Positions 10,066-18,491 of a stretch of 33,929 nt of DNA are shown here, one piece after another (position 1 is the stretch's first letter; every line of letters begins with the position of its first letter). The position numbers and the translations under genes are program-made. The stretch covers positions 1 through 33,929 of the forward strand of contig JAFGUS010000058.1 of assembly GCA_016938395.1 (NCBI GenBank), in the 5' to 3' direction. Below the pieces are notes generated by a model that made no database searches, was not told where the DNA came from, and saw only the letters and a list, made by a program, of their open reading frames with translations. Source of the stretch: Coriobacteriia bacterium. Lineage in GTDB: Bacteria; Actinomycetota; Coriobacteriia; Anaerosomatales; Anaerosomataceae.

Positions 10066-11296
10066 CCATCCCGGGCATCATGAGGCCGCTGCCGGACGAG
10101 GTGTCATCGGTGCTGTCGAGCGTCTGCGTCACGACCGTGTCGCCCTCGGACAGCCCGCTCAGGACTTGCGTCTGGGTCGAGCTCGCAAGGCCGGTCTCTA
10201 CGGTGACCCGACGCGGCTCCGTGCTGCCGCTGTCGAGCACCTGCACGTAGTAACCGCCATCGCCATCCGATTGTACCGCCGAGTTCGAGACGATGAGCGT
10301 GTCTCTGGCGACCTCGGTGACTACAGTGGCCGCTGCCGACATCCCCGAGCGGAGTCGCGGATCGGCCACGTCGATCGAGAGCCACACGTCAAAGGTCACA
10401 ACCCCGTTGGAGTTCGATCCGCTGTCGGCGATCTCATACACCTTCCCCGTCGCGGTGAGGTCTGGGAACGCATCGAACTCGATGTCGGCACGCTGCCCGA
10501 GCGCCAGCGACGGCAGGTCGACCTCGTTCACCGTGAGGTGGACGGCAAGCGGCTGTGCGGGCGCGATGACGACCGGCGCTGACGACGCGGCGCTTGTCGC
10601 GGTGGAACCGCCTGCGGCTCCACTCGTGGTGGTGGCTCCCGAACTCGCGCCGGGCGATACGCTGTCGCCCTCGGCGATCTCAAGCGCATAGACGATGCCA
10701 CTGCAGGGTGCGATGACGGCAAGGTCGTCCTCCGCGGCACGCGAATCGTCGTACGCGAGTTCGCTGGTGGTGAGCTGGGCCTGTGCCGATGCAAGCTGCG
10801 CCTTCGCCACCGCGACATCCCCTTCCGCCACGTCGATGTCGGCTGCGCTCGCCGTTGGGGTCGGCTCCTGTGCGCGTGCGACCACCGCCTCGAGCGTGCT
10901 TTGCGCTCTGGTGACCTGGAGTTGCGCCTGTGCCACGCTCTGTTCTGATTGGCGGAGTGTTGCGAACGCCTTGGCGGTGTTCGACTCCGCCGATGCCGCG
11001 TCGAGCGTGAATAGGACGGTGCCCGTCTCGACGGCTGTGCCCTCGGCGACGGCGATGGTCGCGACCGTGCCGGCAACGGCAGGGTAGACGTCGGTCGTCC
11101 CGTCGACCTCAAGGTTACCGGTGCCCGCTGCGGTCACCGATAGCGTTCCGAGCGAAGCGGTCTCGGTCTGGTACGTGGTCCCCGCCTCGGCATCTCCGCC
11201 GTCCCGCACGAGCAGGTAGCTTGTCGCTGCGAGAACGACGAGACCCGCAAGCGCGATCCAGCCCTTGTGCCGCTTGATTCCGTTCGAGAGTGACAT
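10046..11296 (-). CDS. Efflux transporter periplasmic adaptor-type subunit (HlyD/MacA-like)
   Basis: This 416-residue adaptor has a single N-terminal membrane anchor (about 14-31, GWIALAGLVVLAATSYLL). A biotinyl-lipoyl-like half-motif follows (VYPAVAGTVATIAVAEGTAVETGTVLF), then a coiled-coil hairpin of Ala/Gln-rich helices (about 105-190, FATLRQSEQSVAQAQLQVT and on). The second lipoyl half is LAVIAPCSGIVYALEIAEGDSV. An unusual Ser/Ala/Thr/Gly-rich insert sits at about 216-242 before the beta-barrel (VHLTVNEVDLPSLALGQRADIEF) and the membrane-proximal domain (GLSEGDTVVTQ). It ends in a glycine-rich tail. It is the first gene of the operon and would link the MacB-type permease to the exterior or cell wall. 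Confidence 0.93.
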   Translation of the reverse strand: MSLSNGIKRHKGWIALAGLVVLAATSYLLVRDGGDAEAGTTYQTETASLGTLSVTAAGTGNLEVDGTTDVYPAVAGTVATIAVAEGTAVETGTVLFTLDAASAESNTAKAFATLRQSEQSVAQAQLQVTRAQSTLEAVVARAQEPTPTASAADIDVAEGDVAVAKAQLASAQAQLTTSELAYDDSRAAEDDLAVIAPCSGIVYALEIAEGDSVSPGASSGATTTSGAAGGSTATSAASSAPVVIAPAQPLAVHLTVNEVDLPSLALGQRADIEFDAFPDLTATGKVYEIADSGSNSNGVVTFDVWLSIDVADPRLRSGMSAAATVVTEVARDTLIVSNSAVQSDGDGGYYVQVLDSGSTEPRRVTVETGLASSTQTQVLSGLSEGDTVVTQTLDSTDDTSSGSGLMMPGMGGGPRG

Positions 11297-11606
11297 CGAG
11301 CCCCCGTTGTGTCGTACGGACTTCCCGCGCTCACAGTAGGTCTGGGGTGTGCGTCTCGTGTCGCGTCAACGTGTCGAACTTGTGGAGAACACCTGACGTG
11401 GCCGAGCCCAGATATCAGTGGCCGGAGGCCGTTTAGGATCTGGTAAGGCTCTGGTTCTACTCTGCCGGTATGGTGGCATCCCCACACGGGGACTCCGCCG
11501 TTCCATAGCCATATCGCGCACGAGAGGAGGGCAGTGGGTGTCAGCGTCACCGAGGCGAGCGTCCCGGTCTCCCGAGCATCAGTCGTCATCGAATCGAGGA
11601 GTCGAG
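11297..11606. promoter_or_regulatory. Divergent intergenic region between the efflux operon and the secreted-protein cassette
   Basis: These 310 bases hold no convincing gene. They must carry the promoters of both divergent units. A TCCCC-ACAC-GGGGA hairpin lies at 11479-11492, inside a wider TATGG...CCATA pairing. An AGGAGG at 11524-11529 is followed by a GTG at 11534 that opens a frame overlapping the real gene out of phase. No clear -35/-10 pair could be assigned. Confidence 0.45.
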
Positions 11607-12002
11607 ATGAAGAAAGTGATCGCCATCGCCTTGCTGGCGCTTGTCCTGGCGTTGGGCAGCACCGCATCCGCGTTCGCCGCCAGCTCCGCGAACTACAGCA
11701 TCATCGTGCCGCGTTTCCAGGCGGACAAGTACACGACCGCCAAGGCCGTCTACGCGTACCGTGACTTCGGGGTCAGGCACAAGTACTCCGGCGGTAAGCC
11801 GATCCGATTCGCTGTCTGTAACACGTCCCGGCAGCAGATCGGCTCGACGGTGACCATCTACCCGGGCGGCACGTACGCGCCACTGACGGATCTCTGGTAC
11901 AACGCGACCGCCAGCACGCGCTACATCTTGGTGCGCATGGATTCCGCGACGTTCAACACCGTTGAGATCCTGTGCGCGGGCACGTGGGTCTGGAACTACT
12001 AA
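11607..12002 (+). CDS. Small secreted protein of an ABC cassette, possibly a bacteriocin-like or DUF2712-like protein
   Basis: This is a 131-residue pre-protein with a textbook Sec signal peptide (MKKVIAIALLALVLALGSTA then SAFA, cleavage about residue 24-25). The mature part is about 107 residues, beta-rich, aromatic and basic (10-11 Tyr, ending AGTWVWNY), with two cysteines (71 and 123) that could form one disulfide. There is no lipobox or cell-wall sorting signal, so it is released or loosely bound. The start at 11607 follows GAGGAG. It is the first gene of a unit with permease, ATPase and permease. The layout recalls Gram-positive loci in which small secreted proteins (lactococcin 972 or DUF2712 types) precede a dedicated ABC transporter. 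Sequence resemblance to those families is faint and unproven. Confidence 0.75.
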   Translation: MKKVIAIALLALVLALGSTASAFAASSANYSIIVPRFQADKYTTAKAVYAYRDFGVRHKYSGGKPIRFAVCNTSRQQIGSTVTIYPGGTYAPLTDLWYNATASTRYILVRMDSATFNTVEILCAGTWVWNY

Positions 12003-12024
12003 GACGTATTCCGGGGGGAGCAGC

Positions 12025-12050
12025 GCGGGGGTGGCGAGGGCCGCCCCCGC
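12025..12050 (+). terminator. GC-rich hairpin between the secreted-protein gene and its ABC genes
   Basis: GCGGGGG (12025-12031) pairs with CCCCCGC (12044-12050) around a 12-base loop, with no T-run. It lies in the 61-bp gap between the secreted-protein stop and the permease start. It could act as a partial terminator or RNA-stabilising element, giving more of the first product than of the transporter. Confidence 0.4.
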
Positions 12051-12063
12051 GGGGGGAGGCGAT

Positions 12064-12837
12064 ATGAGGGGGTTCGGTGCGTTGCGCCACGAGATCGTCC
12101 GGCTCATGACACGACGACGGTTCGTGCTTGCAGGGCTGGTCATGTTGCTGGCGGGAATCAGTTCGATGGCCGTTCGACACGACGGCCTCGTGTCGGCGCC
12201 GGGCATCGGGGGGTTCATCCGCAACAGCGGCTCCATGCTCTGGCTGACCGAGATCGACGGCGCGGGGACGTTCTTCCTCGCGTGGCCGCTCGTCATCGGT
12301 GGCACGCTCGCGGAGGACCTCGATTCGGGTCTGGCATCGTTGCTGATCACTCGTGCGGGGTCGCGATGGCGGTGGTTCGGCGCCAAACTCGGCGCCGCGT
12401 ACGTCAGCTCCACGCTGTTGCTCCTGTTGCTCGCAGTCGTCTGGCTCGCGGTCGCCGTGTTCCTCGCGCCGTGGGATCCCACCAACGCCGGGGCAGTCGT
12501 CCCGTGGGGGAAGGAGCTCGCCTCGTCCGCGCCGCTCGCCCTCGGCTTCGCTGTCGTGCTGGTCCTCGGCCTTGCCGCTGCTGCCACCAGCGCAACGTCG
12601 ATGCTGCTGGCGGCGCTCGGTGCCGGACGTACCGTCTCGCAGGTCGGCGCGTCGGTGGCCTACCTCGCGTTCATGTTCATGCTTCCCGGAGCGGTCAACC
12701 CCGGCGAGCGGGCGCGGATGCTGAGCTCGTTCGCCGAGTGGGCGACGCCCGCCACGACCGTCGGCTACTGGGTCGCCGTGTTGGGCATGACGGCCGCGGC
12801 AACGTATGCACTCTTGAGAGTACGGGAGAACCGATGA
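12064..12837 (+). CDS. ABC-2-like permease subunit (first of two)
   Basis: This is a 257-residue membrane protein with about six hydrophobic helices: residues 21-36, 62-80, 112-137 (VSSTLLLLLLAVVWLAVAVF), 158-180, 194-215 and 236-252. The cytosolic start RHEIVRLMTRRRF is positively charged, as in ABC-2 permeases. A loop LITRAGSRWRWFGAKL closely mirrors MVRAGSRWEWWVSKAL in the second permease of the cassette, so the two are distant paralogues, probably forming a heterodimer. ATG 12064 was chosen because GGGGGGAGG lies 5-6 bases ahead; the longer open frame runs through the previous gene's end. The stop overlaps the ATPase start in ATGA. Confidence 0.82.
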   Translation: MRGFGALRHEIVRLMTRRRFVLAGLVMLLAGISSMAVRHDGLVSAPGIGGFIRNSGSMLWLTEIDGAGTFFLAWPLVIGGTLAEDLDSGLASLLITRAGSRWRWFGAKLGAAYVSSTLLLLLLAVVWLAVAVFLAPWDPTNAGAVVPWGKELASSAPLALGFAVVLVLGLAAAATSATSMLLAALGAGRTVSQVGASVAYLAFMFMLPGAVNPGERARMLSSFAEWATPATTVGYWVAVLGMTAAATYALLRVRENR

Positions 12838-13787
12838 ACACAGAACACACTCACACGGCGCCACTCCGGGGGGCGCGGACCGGTACCGATGCTCGCCCGC
12901 TCGTCGAGGTACGGGGCGTCGCCAAGGTGTACGGGAGCAAGACGGTCCTCGACGACGTGGCGATGACGATCCGGCGTGGCGAGGTCGTAGGGCTCGTGGG
13001 CCCCAACGGCGCCGGCAAGACGACGCTCATCCGCATCCTCTCGGGGATGTCACGCCCCTCGCGGGGCGAGGGTACGGTCCTCGACCGGGACATCGCCTCC
13101 ACTGCCGGTCGGTTACCGTTCCTGGGCCTGATGGTCGAGCGCCCGATGTTCATCGAGACGCTGAGCGGCAGACGGAATCTCGAGCTGCTGTTCGGCATCC
13201 GGGGAGCCGCGGATGGTTCATCTGCCGAGAGCGTGCTCGAACGCGTGGGACTCGATCCGTCGGACCGCAAACCGGTGCGCGCGTACTCTCTCGGGATGCG
13301 GCAGCGTCTCTCCCTGGCGCAGGCGATCGGCGAGCGGCCGCGTCTCGTGGTCCTCGACGAGCCCACCAACGGGCTGGATCCGCAGGGGATCATCGAGATG
13401 CGGAGTCTCGTGCGGGAACTCGCGGACAGGGACGGCATGGGCGTACTGCTCACGAGCCACCTGCTGACCGAGGTAGAGGCGGTGTGCGACAGGGTCGTCC
13501 TGATCCACGGCGGTCGTGCGCAGCGCGTGTACGCGCCAGGAGATGCCGAGGCGCGGGGGGCGATGCTGCTTGAGGTCGCGTCGCCTGAAGACGTCGGGCG
13601 GGTGGCTTCGGTCGGCGTGGTGGAGGTGGTCGGTAGCGGGGGGCCGTTGCTGATGCGCATCCGGGTGCGGGAGGCGGTTCCTGACGTGGTCAGGGCGCTC
13701 GTCGGCGCCGGTGTGCGGATTGAAGCGATCCACCGGGACGGCAGCGGCTTGGAGCGCGCCTACATGGAGACGGTCGGTGCCCGATGA
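12834..13787 (+). CDS. ABC transporter ATP-binding protein of the secreted-protein cassette
   Basis: This 317-residue ATPase is of the ABC-2 export type (BcrA/CcmA-like). It has Walker A GPNGAGKTT (about 56-64), signature YSLGMRQRLSLAQAI, Walker B LVVLDEPTNGLDP and the H-switch in LLTSHLL. The SLGMRQRL signature and the roughly 90-residue C-terminal extension are typical of drug, peptide or bacteriocin immunity exporters. A 20-residue polar N-terminal extension (NTEHTHTAP...) precedes the core. ATG 12834 overlaps the first permease stop, and its own stop overlaps the second permease start; both overlaps are ATGA, so the three proteins are made in coupled fashion. Direction of transport (export or self-protection) is inferred from the family, not shown. 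Confidence 0.94.
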   Translation: MNTEHTHTAPLRGARTGTDARPLVEVRGVAKVYGSKTVLDDVAMTIRRGEVVGLVGPNGAGKTTLIRILSGMSRPSRGEGTVLDRDIASTAGRLPFLGLMVERPMFIETLSGRRNLELLFGIRGAADGSSAESVLERVGLDPSDRKPVRAYSLGMRQRLSLAQAIGERPRLVVLDEPTNGLDPQGIIEMRSLVRELADRDGMGVLLTSHLLTEVEAVCDRVVLIHGGRAQRVYAPGDAEARGAMLLEVASPEDVGRVASVGVVEVVGSGGPLLMRIRVREAVPDVVRALVGAGVRIEAIHRDGSGLERAYMETVGAR

Positions 13788-14632
13788 AGCAGACCATCGC
13801 ACTGATCCGCATGGAGCTCGTACGGATGTTTACCTCACGCCGGTGGCTCGCAGGGCTCCTGATCTGGGGTGTCGTGGGTAAGCTCGCCGCCGACGAGGTA
13901 GGCTCGCATGTGCGCAACGTCGGACTCGGCGGGTGGACCATCTTCGACGTGCATGCCGCACTCGTGAACAACATGTTCTTCGTCGGCTTCCTGCTGCTCA
14001 CCACCTTCGTCCTGATCGCGTGCGATGGGCTGGCGCGCGATCGGGAGACCCGGTTCGCACACATCGTCATGGTGCGGGCAGGCAGCCGCTGGGAGTGGTG
14101 GGTGAGCAAGGCTCTGCCGATGGCGCTCGCTGCCGTCGTCTTCCAGGCGGGGGCGCTCGGAGTCACGCTTGCGGCCGCGGTCTACGAGGGCGGCACGATA
14201 TCCCGCGCGCCGTCGGCGTTCGCGCTCGGGGAGGTGAACGAGTCAGCGGACGTGGCAAGCCAGCTCTTCTTCACTCCCGTGCAGCCCGGCACCGATATGC
14301 TCGTGCGCGAGATCGGGACGTCGCTCTACCTGTCGCTCGGGTTCGCCGCGATCGGTATGGCCGTACTTGCGCTCACCGTGCGCTTCCCCGCGAGCTGGCT
14401 GCCGGGACTGGTGACTGTGGGGGTCGTGCTGGGCGACCGCATCCTCGGGTGGTTCATCCACGCCTCCTGGTACGCGTGGGTCAGTCCCTCGCTCAGGTTG
14501 ATGGAGGCCGCGCACTCAGCCGCGGTGGTCCATGACCCGCTGCCTCTGTGGTCGAGCCTCGTGTGGTGGACGGTGCTGCTTGCCGGATCCACGATCGCCG
14601 GCCTCCGGATGCTGCGGCGGGTGGACGTGTAG
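13784..14632 (+). CDS. ABC-2-like permease subunit (second of two)
   Basis: This is a 282-residue membrane protein with about six helices, including NNMFFVGFLLLTTFVLIA, ALPMALAAVVFQAGALGVTLAAA and the C-terminal WSSLVWWTVLLAGSTIAGL. It begins with MKQTIALIRMELVRMFTSRRW, the short basic amphipathic start seen in ABC-2 permeases and in the first permease of this cassette. A large extracytoplasmic loop (about 128-178, containing YEGGTISRAPSAFALGEVNE) separates the third and fourth helices and could contact the exported or attacking molecule. It is the last gene of the cassette. Confidence 0.82.
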   Translation: MKQTIALIRMELVRMFTSRRWLAGLLIWGVVGKLAADEVGSHVRNVGLGGWTIFDVHAALVNNMFFVGFLLLTTFVLIACDGLARDRETRFAHIVMVRAGSRWEWWVSKALPMALAAVVFQAGALGVTLAAAVYEGGTISRAPSAFALGEVNESADVASQLFFTPVQPGTDMLVREIGTSLYLSLGFAAIGMAVLALTVRFPASWLPGLVTVGVVLGDRILGWFIHASWYAWVSPSLRLMEAAHSAAVVHDPLPLWSSLVWWTVLLAGSTIAGLRMLRRVDV

Positions 14633-14694
14633 CGCACTGAGCGGAGCCTGCGCCTGGTATGCTCGAGCCACGGACCCCGACCGCGAGGACGAGC

Positions 14695-15096
14695 GTGTAT
14701 CAGACGGACTGGCTGCTGCGGCAGATCGAGCAGATGGGTGACGTGCTGCGCCGCCTGATCGCTGCGCTCCGCGAGCATCGTCCCGAAGATGCCATCGCTC
14801 TCACTCGCGAGGCGGTTCGGGACCTGCTCGACACCGATGCGGACCTCGTCGACGCACTCACCGGCGAGGGTCTTGTCACGCTGCTCTCCGCGGGCGGCAC
14901 ACTCGACACCGTCCGTGCGCACATGCTCGCCGAGCTGCTCGTCGCTCGGGCCGACGCGCTCTCCCTGCAAGGTCGTACCGTCGCGTCCGCCAGAGAGCGC
15001 CAGCGGGCACGCACGCTTCTGGAAGCGGTCGCGCCGCTCGTCGAAGGTGCCGACGAGCGGCGCGTGGTCGAGCTTCTGGGTTGGCTCGAAGGCTAG
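14695..15096 (+). CDS. DUF6483-like helical protein
   Basis: This is a 133-residue, all-helical protein starting VYQTDWLLRQIEQMGDVLRRL. That opening (QxDWLxRQIExM) is the hallmark of the DUF6483 group of uncharacterised cytosolic proteins from Firmicutes and Actinobacteria. The remainder (HRPEDAIALTREAVRDLLD... LLVARADALSLQG... ARTLLEAVAPL) looks like a small helical-repeat (TPR-like) fold. The start is GTG at 14695, with GAGG 6 bases upstream; an in-frame ATG 12 codons earlier (14659) is possible but its extra residues look non-coding. Function is unknown. The stop overlaps the convergent P-type ATPase stop in CTAG. Confidence 0.75.
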   Translation: MYQTDWLLRQIEQMGDVLRRLIAALREHRPEDAIALTREAVRDLLDTDADLVDALTGEGLVTLLSAGGTLDTVRAHMLAELLVARADALSLQGRTVASARERQRARTLLEAVAPLVEGADERRVVELLGWLEG

Positions 15097-17798
15097 GCCT
15101 CTGCGATTGCCGCCTCGGCGCTCGCGTCCTTGCGGCGCTTCACGGACTTCTCGATCTCCACGGCCCAGAAGACCACGCTCGAGAGCGCGAGAGCGATCAG
15201 CAGGTCGCGAAGCGAGAGCGCCTCGGTCTTGAACACCTTCTGCATGAACGGCACGTAGATCGTCGCCATCTGCAGTGCGAAGGTGAGCGCCACCGCGCCG
15301 AGCATGGGCTTGTTGGAGAGAAGGCCGATCTGGAAGAGCGACTGGCGGTCGGAGCGGATGGCCATCGCGTGCCCCATCTGGGAGAGGCAGAGCACGGTGA
15401 ACACCATCGTGCGCCAGTACAGGTCGTGCCCCTCGGGCGAGTGCGGCATCGCCCACGCCTGCATGAACAACGACGCGCCACCCATGAGCAGACCCACCCA
15501 GACCAGATGCGTGCCGAGCCCGTCGGCAAAGATCGACTCCTTGGGCGCGCGCGGCGGGCGCTCCATGATGGCGCGCTCGTGCGGCTCGCTCGCGAACGCC
15601 AGGCCTGGCAGGCCGTCGGTCACGAGGTTGATCCACAGGATGTGGATCGGCAGGAGTGGGATCGGCATGCCGAGGAGCGGAGCCAGCAGGATCGTCCAGA
15701 TCTCGCCTGAGTTCGAGGTCATCGTGTACTTGATGAACTTGCGGATGTTGTCGAAGATGCGGCGACCCTCGCGGACCGATGACACGATCGATGAGAAGTT
15801 GTCGTCCAGCAGCACCATCGAGGCGGCTTCCTTGGCCACGTCGGTGCCCGTGATGCCCATCGCCACGCCGATGTCGGCCGTCGCGAGCGCGGGCGCGTCG
15901 TTCACGCCGTCACCGGTCATCGCCACGAACTCGCCGCGGTCCTGCAGCGCCTGCACGATCTTGAGCTTCTGTTCGGGCGCGACACGCGCATAGACGCGGA
16001 TGCCCTCCACGCGGCCCTCGAAGTCCTCGAGAGAGAGCGCGTCGAGTTCGGCGCCGGTGATCATCTGCTCCTTGTGGTCCGCGATGCCGAGGCGCTTGGC
16101 GATCGCGAGCGCGGTGGCCGGATGGTCGCCGGTGATCATCACGGGGATGATGCCGGCGGTCTTGCACGTGTGGACCGCTTCACGGGCCTCGTCGCGCGGT
16201 GGGTCTACGAGCCCCGTGTAGCCGAGCAGGGTGAGGTCCTCCTCGAGAGAGGAGCAGTCGCCGCCTTCAGGTAGCGTGTCGAGGCGGCGCATGCCAAAGG
16301 CGAGCACGCGCAAGCCCTCGGCCGACCAGCCGTCCACGAGTGCGGCTGACGCATCGGGGTCGAGCGGGATCGCGGAACCGTCGGCGGCCATCCCCTCGCG
16401 GGAACGCTCGAGGATCGCCTCCGCAGCGCCTTTGGTGAACGACACGTAGCTGCCGTCGGACAGCGTGTGCACGGTGGTCATGAGCTTGCGATCCGAGTCG
16501 AACGGCACCTCGGCCGAGCGGGGCAGCTCTACCGCGAGCTCGGTGGGGACGAAGCCGTTCTCGGCGGCGATGCGGTAGAAGGCGATCTCGGTGGGATCCC
16601 CCACGAGCGCGTCGTCGTTGCCGGTGACGTCGTTGGAGAGCGCGAGCGCACGGCCGAGCCAGCCGAGGCCGTCGCCGTCGCCGGATAGCGCCGCCGGGCC
16701 GATCGCGCGTGCGTCGCCCGTCGCAAGGTGCTCCACGGTCATCTTGTTCAGGGTGAGCGTGCCGGTCTTGTCGGTGCAGATGTAGGTGACCGAGCCGAGC
16801 GCCTCCACGGCAGGCAGCTTCCGGACGAGCGTGTTGGTCTTCACGAGCCTGCTCGCGCCGAGTGCGAGCGAGATCGTCGCCACGGCAGGGAGCGCCTCGG
16901 GCACGGCCGCCACCGCGAGGGCTACGGCGGTGATGAACATCTCGAGGATGTCGCCGCCTTGCATCACGCCCACCACGAAGACGATCGTGCAGAGTCCGAG
17001 CGCGGCCAGGCCGAGTTGCTTGCTGAACTGCGCCAGACGCTTCTGCAGCGGCGTCTTCGTGTCACCCGCCGAGCCGAGCAGGTGGGCGATCTTGCCGAGC
17101 TCGGTGGCGAGTCCGATGCCGGTCACCACGCCCACGCCGCGGCCGTAGACGACCTGCGTGCCGCGGTAGGCCATGCTGGAACGGTCGCCGATGGGGGAGT
17201 CGGCGCCCTCGACGGCGTCGGTGTACTTCTCCACCGGCAGCGACTCACCGGTGAGCGCCGCCTCGGCCACACGGAGGCCGGCCGACTCGATGAGCCGGAT
17301 GTCGGCTGGCACGACGCGTCCTGCATCAAGAAGCACGATATCGCCGACGGTGAGGTCGGATGCCGGCACCTCGGCCGCCACGCCGTCGCGACGCACGGTA
17401 GCGGTCTCGGCCGCCATCTCACGGAGCGCCTCCATTGCCCGCTCGGCGCGGAACTCCTGAACCACGCCGATGACGGCGTTCAGGATGACGATCACAAGGA
17501 TGGCGATCGTGTCGGCGGCTTCACCGAGCATGCCGGAGATCACGGCAGCGCCGAGGAGCAGGAGGATCAGGAAGTCCTTGAACTGGTCGAGCACCATCGC
17601 GGGGATGGTGCGTTTTTCGCCCTCGGGCAGCTCGTTGGGACCGACCGCTTCCTGGCGGCGGGCCACCTCGGCGGCTGTAAGACCGTTCGGCGTGCTGTCG
17701 AGGCGGGAGAGGACATCGCCGGCGGGGACGGTGTGCGCCGCTTTGACGACGAATGCGGGGTCGAGCGACGCGGGGTCGGTCGGGGTGCGTGGTGACAT
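15093..17798 (-). CDS. P-type Ca2+-transporting ATPase (PMCA/SERCA-like, type II)
   Basis: This is a 901-residue ion pump that exports calcium (or a related divalent cation) using ATP. It is complete: cation-ATPase N-terminal domain (about 20-90), actuator motif TGES (183-186), PEALP in TM4 (300-304), phosphorylation site DKTGT with Asp343, hinge TGDGVND (628-634) and a C-terminal domain with six helices. The NLVTDGLPGLAFASEP in TM6 supports a type II Ca2+ pump rather than a heavy-metal pump. ATG 17798 is chosen over an open extension of 18 codons because GGAGGAAG is 3-4 bases upstream and the protein aligns from there. No regulator is adjacent. Confidence 0.95.
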   Translation of the reverse strand: MSPRTPTDPASLDPAFVVKAAHTVPAGDVLSRLDSTPNGLTAAEVARRQEAVGPNELPEGEKRTIPAMVLDQFKDFLILLLLGAAVISGMLGEAADTIAILVIVILNAVIGVVQEFRAERAMEALREMAAETATVRRDGVAAEVPASDLTVGDIVLLDAGRVVPADIRLIESAGLRVAEAALTGESLPVEKYTDAVEGADSPIGDRSSMAYRGTQVVYGRGVGVVTGIGLATELGKIAHLLGSAGDTKTPLQKRLAQFSKQLGLAALGLCTIVFVVGVMQGGDILEMFITAVALAVAAVPEALPAVATISLALGASRLVKTNTLVRKLPAVEALGSVTYICTDKTGTLTLNKMTVEHLATGDARAIGPAALSGDGDGLGWLGRALALSNDVTGNDDALVGDPTEIAFYRIAAENGFVPTELAVELPRSAEVPFDSDRKLMTTVHTLSDGSYVSFTKGAAEAILERSREGMAADGSAIPLDPDASAALVDGWSAEGLRVLAFGMRRLDTLPEGGDCSSLEEDLTLLGYTGLVDPPRDEAREAVHTCKTAGIIPVMITGDHPATALAIAKRLGIADHKEQMITGAELDALSLEDFEGRVEGIRVYARVAPEQKLKIVQALQDRGEFVAMTGDGVNDAPALATADIGVAMGITGTDVAKEAASMVLLDDNFSSIVSSVREGRRIFDNIRKFIKYTMTSNSGEIWTILLAPLLGMPIPLLPIHILWINLVTDGLPGLAFASEPHERAIMERPPRAPKESIFADGLGTHLVWVGLLMGGASLFMQAWAMPHSPEGHDLYWRTMVFTVLCLSQMGHAMAIRSDRQSLFQIGLLSNKPMLGAVALTFALQMATIYVPFMQKVFKTEALSLRDLLIALALSSVVFWAVEIEKSVKRRKDASAEAAIAEA

Positions 17799-18044
17799 GC
17801 TTCCTCCAGGGCGTGATGGGTCAGGACACATCGGTTCCTGAAGGTCTCGCACGCGAGGTGTCTCGTGGGCAGGGCCGGGGTGGATGCACCCGTGATGACG
17901 GCCTGCCTCCCGGTGCGGGACCGGGCAGCTACTCCCCTTCGGCGCGAATCATAGCGGAAGCGCGGGATGAGCGCGAGGGTGATGGCGGGCTGGAGTGGCG
18001 CGGAACAAGCCGGGCCGAGAAGGATGTCGGGCAGCTCCGGTGCC

Positions 18045-18425
18045 TCAGTTCGCGCGGAATGCTTCCTCGCCGCGGACCTCGAGCACGCGGTTGTCGCTGT
18101 CCACGAAGACGGCGCTCGGCTTCCACGTCCGCGCATCCGCATCTTCGATCTCCACGAACGACGCGATGATCACGAGGTCGCCCTCGCTCACAAGGTGTGC
18201 GGCCGCGCCGTTGACACACACAGCACCGCTGCCGCGGGGCGCGGCGATGGTGTAGGTGGTGAGGCGTGCGGCATTGGTGACGTCCCAGATGTGGACCGCC
18301 TCGCCGGGCAGGATGCCGGCGGCGTCGAGCAGGTCCTCGTCGATCGAGACGCTGCCCTCGTACTCCACGTTCGCTTCGGTGACGACGGCGCGGTGGATCT
18401 TGCCGCCGAGCATGGTGCGCTTCAT
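18045..18425 (-). CDS. panD: Aspartate 1-decarboxylase proenzyme PanD
   Basis: PanD decarboxylates L-aspartate to beta-alanine for pantothenate and CoA synthesis. The 126-residue proenzyme has the self-processing site Gly24-Ser25 in YEGSVSID; cleavage creates the pyruvoyl group on Ser25. Lys9, Arg54 and Tyr58, the active-site residues known from E. coli PanD, are all in place ([18 protein letters not shown]). WDVTNAARL, the [12 protein letters not shown] turn and DLVIIASF are typical. No panB or panC is adjacent. A good extended -10 promoter lies at 18492-18500, giving a predicted leader of about 60 bases. Confidence 0.97.
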   Translation of the reverse strand: MKRTMLGGKIHRAVVTEANVEYEGSVSIDEDLLDAAGILPGEAVHIWDVTNAARLTTYTIAAPRGSGAVCVNGAAAHLVSEGDLVIIASFVEIEDADARTWKPSAVFVDSDNRVLEVRGEEAFRAN

Positions 18426-18491
18426 ATCTTGTGCTCCCCGGGTACACGCCGCGCGAGCGGTCGCGTCTCGTTCATGGGCCTCAGGTGGGGA

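Noticed and set aside
11534..11764. GTG start with AGGAGG upstream, 76-codon frame before and across the secreted-protein gene
   Set aside because: It runs out of phase through the signal peptide of the real gene and has no protein-like features; the AGGAGG is recorded only as part of the control region.
12282..12833. Extended N-terminus of the cassette ATPase (184 extra codons)
   Set aside because: It overlaps the first permease in another frame. The ATGA overlap start at 12834 gives a normal-length ATPase.
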